A stretch of DNA of 29,352 nucleotides from Anaerolineae bacterium (GTDB taxonomy: Bacteria; Chloroflexota; Anaerolineae; Promineifilales; Promineifilaceae), in contig JANQGC010000080.1 of assembly GCA_028277515.1 (NCBI GenBank), forward strand, positions 1 to 29,352, given 5' to 3'. This document shows, piece by piece, positions 1 to 6,440 of the stretch (position 1 is its first letter; each line of letters starts with the position of its first letter). A program made the position numbers and the translations under genes. Under the pieces are notes generated by a model that was given only the letters and a program-made list of their open reading frames with translations, had not been told where the DNA came from and made no database searches.

Positions 1-429
1 GCCGACATCCGTTAGCTCGTTGCAGCCGTCACCGACATAGTTACGCTCGCTGTAGGTGAGCTGAATAATGCGGTATCCAAGCCGGGCCATCGACTCCACC
101 CGTTGCAGACGGTTGCCGATAGCCGACGGACTTTGGGCAAACAGAATGATGCCGACCTGTCCGTTTTCCTTAGCCTCATAGATGTCTTGCACAGTTTCAA
201 TCAGGCAAAGTTCCGGTGTTTCATCAATTAGCTTGTAATAATTTTCGGTGAGGGCAACGCTGGGTTCAAACTCCTCCCAGGGCATAGGAGTCGTGATGCC
301 CATAGCGGCTACCCCTGATTCAGCGATGACGTCTGAATAGCCGTGGACGAAAAAGCTGACGGCATCAACGATGATGCTCTCTTTATGAAGCGCTTTGGCT
401 TCCTCAGAAATTTGTTCCATTGCAATCAT
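1..429 (-). CDS. Peptidase M19 (membrane dipeptidase-like), partial
   Basis: This is the N-terminal 143 residues of an M19-family protein; the rest lies left of the window. M19 enzymes are TIM-barrel zinc dipeptidases that cleave dipeptides, including some with D-residues. The family call rests on the segment near residues 120-143, which reads LGYRIIQLTYSERNYVGDGC, the characteristic second-strand block of renal-dipeptidase homologues. The start at 429 has an AAGGAAG ribosome site seven bases upstream; Met at 420 is an alternative. One oddity: the usual N-terminal zinc motif (DGHND type) reads VDAVSF here, so the first two metal ligands seem absent. It is the last visible gene of the gntR-dpp unit, 17 bases after the deacylase-like gene, which suits hydrolysis of imported peptides. 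Family confidence is high; activity is uncertain because of the missing ligands. Confidence 0.82.
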   Translation of the reverse strand, partial: MIAMEQISEEAKALHKESIIVDAVSFFVHGYSDVIAESGVAAMGITTPMPWEEFEPSVALTENYYKLIDETPELCLIETVQDIYEAKENGQVGIILFAQSPSAIGNRLQRVESMARLGYRIIQLTYSERNYVGDGCNELTDVG

Positions 430-446
430 TTGTATTTCTTCCTTGG

Positions 447-1475
447 TTATGTTGTGATCCACTCAGCACCCTGGGCGTCGACAATTCCGAAGCCCCAATG
501 TCCGGGGCGAATTGCGTATGTGCGTGGCATATAACCAATCCAGCCGTCACATGGTGAGCGCAGGACTTCCAATTCTTCAAATGTATAAGGGCTGAAAATG
601 CGGCCGAGGATTTCGTCTTTCTTAACCTCACGCAGCAGCTTTTCCGGCCGGTTTTCGGGAACCAGGTAGCCACCTACCTGGGGGTTGACCCGGTGTTTGC
701 GGACATAGGTGAGCAGGCGTTCCGGTCGATCCAACTCGCCATCCAATATACCCATTTCTTTCATGACGTTGGTCACGCCGCGAACGGAATCCGCTTCCCA
801 TTCCTCTTCCTCTTCACGGCCGAATCCGCCGCCCCCTATTTCCACGCCCAATGCGGGAACGCCGCAAACGCTGCCGGCATATCCCATCAGGGAGCGTGGA
901 CCCGGAAAGACATCGACCACCCGGCCCTGGCCGATCGCCGGATAGCCAAAGGCAACAGCCAGATCGCGGCAGCGATTCACCAGGTCTTCATCAGGGTAAT
1001 CGACGCCGAAGAAGACTTCAGCGAAAGTAGAACCCCAGGGTCCAAGGTGAAAGTCCAATACAGTGTCGCATTTTTGTACGACTTCCTGATCGATAACTTT
1101 AGTCATCGATTCAGCCAGCCAGGTATGTGTTCCCGGCCAGACCCGGTTTTGATCCGGCCCATCTGATTCGGGCTGGGTGTTACGTTGGCCCGTTCCAAGA
1201 GCTATTGGATTACAAACGGGCACCATCAAGACTGTCCCGGCCATGTCTGCCGGGTCTAAAGCGCCTAAGATCGCCCGCATCACATTGAGGGCGTACCACT
1301 CGTCCCCATGTTGAATACTAAAAAGGCCCAGTGTTGGTCCTGGACGGACACCTTGCAGGGCATGGACGGTGATCTTGACCTCAAAGCCATCAAGATCGGT
1401 GGTGACTGGGAGTTCTACGATTTGATGTGTCCCGTTGGGGATCGATTGATCACCGATGATTAGTTGTTCCGCCAT
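447..1475 (-). CDS. Succinylglutamate desuccinylase/aspartoacylase (M14-like) family metallohydrolase
   Basis: A 342-residue zinc hydrolase of the AstE/AspA branch of the M14 carboxypeptidase fold. Visible motifs are the zinc site HGDE at residues 56-59 with His143 (DFHLG) as third ligand, an NR pair at 110-111 that in this family contacts the substrate carboxylate, and a probable catalytic Glu in GVEIGGGG near residue 211. The C-terminal third is the beta-rich domain usual for the family. Known members deacylate N-acyl amino acids or open related amides in the cytoplasm; the exact substrate cannot be read from sequence. The start has AAGGAG nine bases upstream. It follows dppA and precedes the M19 gene, so it probably processes something the Dpp transporter imports. 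A paired GTGAC-N-GTCAC hairpin sits a few bases upstream of its ribosome site. Confidence 0.85.
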   Translation of the reverse strand: MAEQLIIGDQSIPNGTHQIVELPVTTDLDGFEVKITVHALQGVRPGPTLGLFSIQHGDEWYALNVMRAILGALDPADMAGTVLMVPVCNPIALGTGQRNTQPESDGPDQNRVWPGTHTWLAESMTKVIDQEVVQKCDTVLDFHLGPWGSTFAEVFFGVDYPDEDLVNRCRDLAVAFGYPAIGQGRVVDVFPGPRSLMGYAGSVCGVPALGVEIGGGGFGREEEEEWEADSVRGVTNVMKEMGILDGELDRPERLLTYVRKHRVNPQVGGYLVPENRPEKLLREVKKDEILGRIFSPYTFEELEVLRSPCDGWIGYMPRTYAIRPGHWGFGIVDAQGAEWITT

Positions 1476-1495
1476 TAGGAAAATCTCCTTAATAA

Positions 1496-1524
1496 GTGAC
1501 AGTCACTTAGAAAGTGACTGTCAC
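1496..1524. repeat. Paired GTGAC-N-GTCAC palindromes (operator or REP-like), locus 1
   Basis: GTGACAGTCACTT (1496-1508) and AAGTGACTGTCAC (1512-1524) are exact inverted copies around a 3-base loop. Each arm is itself a GTGAC-N-GTCAC palindrome, and their centres are 18 bp apart. On the minus strand the element ends about five bases before the AAGGAG site of the deacylase-like gene. The same arrangement recurs at 22987-23015, and a wider pair lies at 10072-10129. It could be an operator, an mRNA hairpin or a dispersed repeat. Confidence 0.8.
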
Positions 1525-1534
1525 AATATGAAAT

Positions 1535-1560
1535 AGGAGAAGGGTGACTCCCCTTCTCCT
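1535..1560 (-). terminator. Intercistronic hairpin after dppA
   Basis: A perfect 10-bp inverted repeat, AGGAGAAGGG / CCCTTCTCCT, encloses a 6-base loop and starts 19 bases after the dppA stop codon. The downstream tract on the minus strand is ATTTCATATT rather than a pure U-run. It is therefore better read as a weak terminator or a 3'-end stabilising hairpin that would keep the binding-protein mRNA more abundant than the enzyme genes beyond it. Confidence 0.55.
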
Positions 1561-1579
1561 GATGACTGATAACTGACTC

Positions 1580-3385
1580 TTATTCCTCTTCTAATGTGAA
1601 TTCGCGTACATCCAGGAACTGGCTGGCTCTTGGAGTAAAACCGCCGAATCCATCCTGGCCGGCATAGTATTCCTCACCACGATACAGCGGCAGGTAGGGC
1701 GGATCTTCGGCGAAGATGTCCAGGATCTGGTGGTAGATCTCCAGACGTTCTTCCGGATCGGCCGTCTGTGTACCGGCTTCCAGCAATGCATCGAATTCCG
1801 GATTGGAGTAGTAGGAATAACGGAACCCGGTTTGATATTGGGTGAGCATAAAATGGGCATCCGGTGGTGGCAGCGATCCGGCGAAGAACAAGTCATTTAG
1901 TTCAAGCTGCGAAAGCTGAGTCAGGAATGTGCCTGGCTCAAGGACTTCCTGGTTTGCCGTGATGCCAACATCGGCCAGTTGGGCGGCAAGGATCTGACCC
2001 AATTCTTTGTCCTGGGCATAACGGCCGGATGGATATTTGAAGGTTATTTCAAAGCCATCAGGATAGCCGGCGTCGGCCAACAATTGCCGTGCCAATTCCG
2101 GATCATATTCAGCCGGTTCCCGGTCGGGATCGTATCCGAAGAACGCCGGTGCCAATGTCTGCCCATTCAATCTGCTTGCACGGCCATCAAACAGACCTTC
2201 GATAATGGCATCAACGTCAATGGCATGCCACAAGGCGCGGCGAACGGCCGGATCTTGTAATGGGGTATCGCTTAACGTGCTGTAAGTCATGTAAAAGATA
2301 CGGTTTGAAGGTCTGGAGAACAGCTGGAGATCAGCATTGCCTTCGACGCGATTGAGAGCATCAAGCGGTACATCAATAATAAAGTCAACCTCTCCGGCCT
2401 CTAGTGCTGCCAGTTTAGCGGCTCCTTCCGGAATGGTGCGGAAGGTGACGGTTTCAATGGCCGGAGGGCCATTCCAGTAATCGGGATTGGCTTGTAATGT
2501 TACATGACTGTCTGCCACATGTTCGACGAACGTGTATGGGCCGGTGCCAATTGGTGCCAGGCCAAATTCATCCGGACCGAGTTCACTGAAATATTCGATC
2601 GGATATTGGAAGCTGCCCATGGCCAACGCCGGCATATGCAGCAAAGTCGGATTCTTGGTTTTCACATCAATGGTATATTCATCGACCACTTCGGCGCTGT
2701 CAATTGAGCTGGTGAAGAAAGCATATGACGGCGCTTCGAGCATCGTCTGGATGCTGAAAACGGCGCTTTCCGCGTTAAACGGTTCCCCGTTGGTGAAGGT
2801 TACGCCTTCCCGGAGTTGAATCCGTAGGGTTGTGTCATCAATTTGTTCCCAGGAAGTCGCCAGTCTTGGCTCGTAATCATCCGCATCCGGGGTAAACTCA
2901 AACAGTTTTTCACTGATCTGTTCTGATACGTTGATCTCCTGCTGTGTGGTTGAGCTGTTGGCCCAAAAGCTGCGAGGATCGATGCCGTGGGCGATGATCA
3001 ATTCACCTGAGGAAGCACTTTCCATCGCTTCTTCTTCGGCTGGTTCTTCCATTTCTTCTTCAGCGGGTTCTTCGGCCGGCTCTTCCATTTCTTCTTCAGC
3101 CGGTTCCTCTGCTGGTTCTTCCATTTCTTCCTCAACCGGTTCTTCAGCGGGTTCTTCCATCTCTTCTTCAGCCGGTTCTTCGGCTGGTTCTTCCATTTCT
3201 TCTTCAGCCGGTTCTTCCTGCGCTGCGGGCGCTTCGCTTTCCGTATCCGTGCTCGCCGCAGGCTCTGTTGTCTGGCCCCCACAGGCGACGAGGAGGGCGA
3301 GTACCAGCATAAATATCAAGATAATCAGTGACTTTTTGTGCCAACCTGAGACTCCCGTGAACAATAATTTATTTCTTGGTTTCAT
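1580..3385 (-). CDS. Peptide/oligopeptide ABC transporter substrate-binding lipoprotein (family 5, DppA/OppA-like)
   Basis: A 601-residue extracytoplasmic binding protein of the SBP family 5. Residues 17-34 form a signal peptide ending in the lipobox LVAC, so Cys35 should be lipidated. Residues 59-118 are five tandem copies of a 12-residue acidic unit (PAEEEMEEPAEE with one PVEEEM variant), forming a long charged stalk. The mature domain shows family 5 landmarks: RIQLREGVTFTNGEPFNAES, an IGTGPY block, DPAVRRALWHAIDVDAI, and ARQLLADAGYPDG. The start has AGAGGAA six bases upstream. Genes dppB and dppC lie directly upstream, separated by a structured 170-bp spacer. The substrate is probably a short peptide, but related proteins also bind nickel or oligosaccharides, so the ligand is not certain. 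Confidence 0.92.
   Translation of the reverse strand: MKPRNKLLFTGVSGWHKKSLIILIFMLVLALLVACGGQTTEPAASTDTESEAPAAQEEPAEEEMEEPAEEPAEEEMEEPAEEPVEEEMEEPAEEPAEEEMEEPAEEPAEEEMEEPAEEEAMESASSGELIIAHGIDPRSFWANSSTTQQEINVSEQISEKLFEFTPDADDYEPRLATSWEQIDDTTLRIQLREGVTFTNGEPFNAESAVFSIQTMLEAPSYAFFTSSIDSAEVVDEYTIDVKTKNPTLLHMPALAMGSFQYPIEYFSELGPDEFGLAPIGTGPYTFVEHVADSHVTLQANPDYWNGPPAIETVTFRTIPEGAAKLAALEAGEVDFIIDVPLDALNRVEGNADLQLFSRPSNRIFYMTYSTLSDTPLQDPAVRRALWHAIDVDAIIEGLFDGRASRLNGQTLAPAFFGYDPDREPAEYDPELARQLLADAGYPDGFEITFKYPSGRYAQDKELGQILAAQLADVGITANQEVLEPGTFLTQLSQLELNDLFFAGSLPPPDAHFMLTQYQTGFRYSYYSNPEFDALLEAGTQTADPEERLEIYHQILDIFAEDPPYLPLYRGEEYYAGQDGFGGFTPRASQFLDVREFTLEEE
3032..3211 (-). repeat. Five tandem 36-bp units encoding an acidic stalk
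   Basis: Within dppA, a 36-bp unit is repeated five times in phase and encodes PAEEEMEEPAEE (third copy PVEEEM). Synonymous differences between copies show the array has been maintained as protein sequence. Such arrays can expand or contract by slippage. The complementary strand yields a Ser-rich reading frame that is only an artefact of this composition. Confidence 0.85.
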
Positions 3386-3412
3386 TTCTTTTTCCTCTTT
3401 TGAATAAATTTG

Positions 3413-3477
3413 TTGCTTTGGCTGGTCTCCTGACTGTTCCAGGAGGGACTCGGTCGGAGACCGGCCCCAGCCAGCAA
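3413..3477 (-). promoter_or_regulatory. Structured spacer between dppC and dppA with two exclusive hairpins
   Basis: A 16-pair interrupted stem joins TTGC-TT-TGGCTGGTCTCC (3413-3430) to GGAGACC-N6-AGCCAGCAA (3456-3477). A second hairpin, CTCCTG (3427-3432) with CAGGAG (3440-3445), uses four of the same bases and cannot form together with the inner part of the long stem. On the minus strand, a weak promoter candidate lies upstream (TTGCCT at 3549-3544, 17 bp, TATACG at 3526-3521). The spacer may set the high expression of the binding protein relative to the permeases, by transcript processing or an internal start. Confidence 0.5.
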
Positions 3478-3555
3478 ACTTAAATAAAAACTAATCCAAT
3501 AAAAAAGGTATTTTTCTCGGCGTATAATACATTTCTTCTCAATAGGCAATCTCCT

Positions 3556-4500
3556 TTATGAACGATAACTTTGCGGATCCAGGGCATCTCGCAGCCCATC
3601 CCCTAACAGGTTAAAGGCCATCACACTTAAGATGATGGCTAATCCGGGCAAGGCGGATGTCCACCAGGCTTCAAACAAATGTTGGCGACCGTCGGCAATC
3701 ATGGCTCCCCAACTTGGGGTGGGGGGCTGGATGCCCAGGCCAAGAAAGGCCAGGGCTGATTCCGTCAACAATAAACGGGCCAGATCAAATGAGGCGAAAA
3801 TGACAATAGGAGTGATGGCATTCGGCAGCAAGTGGCGAGACATGATGCGTGTATCACCGGCGCCTGCTGCCCGCGCCGCTTCAAAGTATTCCCGCTCGCG
3901 AATGGAGAGGACCAGGCCGCGAATGAGACGGGCATAGGCCGCCCATCCGGTGATGCCGATGACGATCACCAAATTGCGCAGACTTGGACCCAGGACGGCC
4001 ACGATGGCGATGATCAAGACCAGGACGGGGAACGCAAGCTGGATGTCAGCCAGGCGCATTACGATGTCATCCAGCCGGCCGCCAAAATAGCCGGCCAGCA
4101 GCCCAATGGTGACGCCAAGGGAAAGGGAAATTGCGGTGGATAAAACAATAATCAATAAGGAGAAGCGCGCGCCGTGGATGATCATGCTCAGGTTGTCACG
4201 GCCCAGGGCATCCGTACCGAGTGGAAATTCGGCTGTTCCCTCTTCTGCCCAAATTGGCGGTAGGAAACGGTTGCGAATATCTGTTGTGTAAGGGTCGTGG
4301 GGCAACAGGGCGACCGGCATGGCAGCGGCAAGGATGAATAAAATAATTAAAATCGCACCCAGGATGTTAGCCGGATTGCGTAGGAATCGCCGTAATGCAC
4401 GTTTCCATTCTTTATCCGATTGTATTGAATCATTTTTCAATACTGGGGGACTCTTTGATTGATCGGTTGTCTTTTCAGTGCTCTCAACAATTTTCTGCAT
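3556..4500 (-). CDS. Peptide ABC transporter permease, DppC/OppC-like
   Basis: A 314-residue inner-membrane permease of the binding-protein-dependent transport superfamily. A hydrophilic N-tail of about 45 residues leads to the OppC-type segment RRFLRNPANILGA and the first membrane span. The EAA cytoplasmic loop that contacts the ATPase is seen as YFEAARAAGAGDTRIMSRHL, followed by P and N residues typical of DppC. Also typical are PLGTDALGRDNLSMIIHGAR and FLGLGIQPPTPSWGAM near the C-terminus. The gene starts six bases after the dppB stop, so the two are translationally close and form the heterodimeric pore. No matching DppD/DppF ATPase lies in the window; they may be left of it or encoded elsewhere. 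Confidence 0.94.
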   Translation of the reverse strand: MQKIVESTEKTTDQSKSPPVLKNDSIQSDKEWKRALRRFLRNPANILGAILIILFILAAAMPVALLPHDPYTTDIRNRFLPPIWAEEGTAEFPLGTDALGRDNLSMIIHGARFSLLIIVLSTAISLSLGVTIGLLAGYFGGRLDDIVMRLADIQLAFPVLVLIIAIVAVLGPSLRNLVIVIGITGWAAYARLIRGLVLSIREREYFEAARAAGAGDTRIMSRHLLPNAITPIVIFASFDLARLLLTESALAFLGLGIQPPTPSWGAMIADGRQHLFEAWWTSALPGLAIILSVMAFNLLGDGLRDALDPQSYRS

Positions 4501-4506
4501 CTTAAA

Positions 4507-5427
4507 TTAAGCATAGCGAATGCGGGGATCCATCCATGTATAGGCCAGATCCACCAATAAATTTAGAAAAACAAAGATAGTGGCTACAAAAAGAACGGTT
4601 ACCTGGATGACCGGAAAATCTCTTGTGGCGATAGCCTGAACCATGAGACGGCCGACGCCAGGCCAGGCAAAAACGGTCTCAATGACGACTGCCCCACTTA
4701 ACAATGCGCCGACACGCAAGCCGATAATGGTGATGATCGGGATCATAGCGTTCTTGAGCGTATGGCTCCACAATACCGCCCGTTCCGTCAATCCTTTAGC
4801 CCTGGCGGTACGAACATAATCCTGGTTTAGAACGTCCAACATAGAGCCGCGAGTGAATCGGGCAAAAACCGCTACAAGATAACTGGCCAGGGCAATACTG
4901 GGCAGAATAAGATGACGCCAGGTTTCTCGACCGCCGGTTGGTATTTGCTCTACCGGCACAGCAACCAATAAGATGAGCATTAATCCCAGGTAAAAACTAG
5001 GGATCGCCTGAAAAAGGAAGGTCCAAAAACGGAGAAAATTGTCGATCCAGCTATTGTGTTTAACAGCACTAATCATGCCGATAGGGATGCCTATAAAGAT
5101 AGCCAGCATCATGGAAACAACGATCAACTCCACCGTGGCCGGAATACGCTCAATGAACAAATCCAGCACAGGCACTTTGTAGCGCAGCGATTTGCCAAAA
5201 TCCCCTTGAACGGCTTTGGTCATGAACAGGGCATATTGCACGTAAATGGGTTGGTCAAGACCATATTCGGCGCGGAATTCATCAATGGTTTCCTGTGGTG
5301 TGTCCGGAGGAAGCAAAATCGCTGCCGGATCGCCGGTCAGACGTACTAGAATGAAAGTGATCAACGTGATCCCAATTAAAGTCGGTATCAATTGTAGTAA
5401 TCGTCTAATAATATAACTCAATGACAT
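4507..5427 (-). CDS. Peptide ABC transporter permease, DppB/OppB-like
   Basis: A 306-residue permease with about six membrane spans. Family landmarks are the N-terminal YIIRRLLQLIPTLIGITLI, TGDPAAILLPPDTP, YGLDQPIYVQY, the EAA loop YVRTARAKGLTERAVLWSHT, and the C-terminal ETVFAWPGVGRLM. It pairs with the downstream DppC-like protein to form the channel. A TTG two codons upstream (5433) is possible, but the ATG at 5427 has an AAGG site nine bases away and gives the usual N-terminus. That ribosome site lies in the 3' arm of a 6-bp inverted repeat at 5435-5456, which could modulate translation or bind the upstream-encoded GntR regulator. Confidence 0.93.
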   Translation of the reverse strand: MSLSYIIRRLLQLIPTLIGITLITFILVRLTGDPAAILLPPDTPQETIDEFRAEYGLDQPIYVQYALFMTKAVQGDFGKSLRYKVPVLDLFIERIPATVELIVVSMMLAIFIGIPIGMISAVKHNSWIDNFLRFWTFLFQAIPSFYLGLMLILLVAVPVEQIPTGGRETWRHLILPSIALASYLVAVFARFTRGSMLDVLNQDYVRTARAKGLTERAVLWSHTLKNAMIPIITIIGLRVGALLSGAVVIETVFAWPGVGRLMVQAIATRDFPVIQVTVLFVATIFVFLNLLVDLAYTWMDPRIRYA

Positions 5428-5434
5428 AAGCAAA

Positions 5435-5456
5435 AACCTTATGAGAACCGAAGGTT
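5435..5456 (-). promoter_or_regulatory. Inverted repeat covering the dppB ribosome-binding site
   Basis: AACCTT and AAGGTT flank a 10-base loop; on the minus strand the second arm contains the AAGG that precedes the dppB start by nine bases. The 20-bp core has the form ACCTTAT-N9-AAGGT and loosely resembles the near-palindrome at 6381-6400 that overlaps the gntR promoter. It may be an operator or an RNA hairpin. Confidence 0.4.
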
Positions 5457-5538
5457 GAAATTTTAGCCTAAACAGATCGGGCGCGATCCATCACCTGATC
5501 TGAACTTGACGGAATAGTGCCGATGAAATTAGTGAAAT

Positions 5539-6270
5539 TTATATGCTAATAGACTCGTGATAAACGTATCTATCACCACGATATAGGGATCGGGAATAGA
5601 CAAGACAGTTTTCATGTTGGTCATAGACAGTAAGATAGACCTCAATGACTGCCTCATTTGGCTCGATGTCTAAAGCAGCTCCTTCTTCTGCACTTACTTT
5701 TGTAAGCTGGGTGGAGCGTTCAGCGTGGGAGGGGACGATGTCAGATCGCTGTTCAAGCATAGTGACGACCGAATCAGTGGATATTTCTTCGCGGGTGAAG
5801 GAAATATGCTCAAGATAGTTATGATAAACATAGCCCATCGCGACCGGTTCATCATTAGCTAAGATGACCTGCCTGGTGTGGAGGATGATATTTTCAGTGG
5901 GGATGCCCAATTTTTGGGCGATTTCTGCTGAAGGTTCAGCGAAAAAATAGTCGATAACGTCGATTTTGACTTTGAAACCTTGTTCGGCCAAATCAGTCGG
6001 AAAACCACCGATCTTGCCGGATCTTTGACGAACTCTGGCCGGTAAAACATAGGTGCCCCGGCCTGGCTGGCGGGTGATGTAACCGGCCGTTTCCAGATCT
6101 CCTAAGGCGCGCCGTATGGTAATACTGCTGACGCCATATTGCTTCTCCAGCTGCTTTTCACTGGGCATAGGGGTTTCAATACTGAAATGGCCCGATTGAA
6201 TCTGATCGAGCAGATCTTGCTTTATCTGGTGATAGAGTGGGATCGTACTGCTGCGATTTATCATACTCAT
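5539..6270 (-). CDS. GntR-family (HutC subfamily) transcriptional regulator
   Basis: A regulator with an N-terminal GntR winged helix and a C-terminal UTRA ligand-binding domain, the HutC layout. The helix-turn-helix region reads PMPSEKQLEKQYGVSSITIR followed by RALGDLETAGYITRQPGRGT. The UTRA domain follows the VLPAR linker and ends SRSLYRGDRYVYH. I chose Met at 6270 (243 residues) because it puts the wHTH at the usual distance from the N-terminus; the frame stays open to a GTG at 6345 with no clear ribosome site. It lies 111 bases upstream of dppB, in the same direction, and is probably the local repressor of the dpp unit, sensing a peptide or amino-acid derivative. A consensus promoter sits upstream at 6391-6419. 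Confidence 0.9.
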   Translation of the reverse strand: MSMINRSSTIPLYHQIKQDLLDQIQSGHFSIETPMPSEKQLEKQYGVSSITIRRALGDLETAGYITRQPGRGTYVLPARVRQRSGKIGGFPTDLAEQGFKVKIDVIDYFFAEPSAEIAQKLGIPTENIILHTRQVILANDEPVAMGYVYHNYLEHISFTREEISTDSVVTMLEQRSDIVPSHAERSTQLTKVSAEEGAALDIEPNEAVIEVYLTVYDQHENCLVYSRSLYRGDRYVYHESISI

Positions 6271-6380
6271 ATGTCTCAATGATGCTGCCGGAAAGACCGG
6301 TATTAGGTTTTCAAAGATTGTTATCCACTCGTTTCCGGATTTCACTGTCTAACGCAAGGGAAAACAGCGAATCGTAGGAA

Positions 6381-6419
6381 ACCTTATACTATTATAAAGT
6401 ATGCAAATATGATTGTCAA
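6381..6419 (-). promoter_or_regulatory. Consensus sigma-70 promoter of gntR with overlapping near-palindrome
   Basis: On the minus strand, TTGACA (6419-6414) and TATAAT (6396-6391) are separated by exactly 17 bp, a perfect consensus. A 20-bp near-palindrome at 6381-6400 (ACCTTATACTATTATAAAGT) covers the -10 and the expected start site near 6384, as expected for an autorepressor's operator. Confidence 0.75.
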
Positions 6420-6440
6420 TAAGGATTTTGCAATATAAAA

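Noticed and set aside
2931..3407. A 158-codon plus-strand frame rich in Ser and Gly-Ser repeats
   Set aside because: It is the antisense reading of the acidic repeat in the dppA lipoprotein, has no ribosome site and no recognisable domain.
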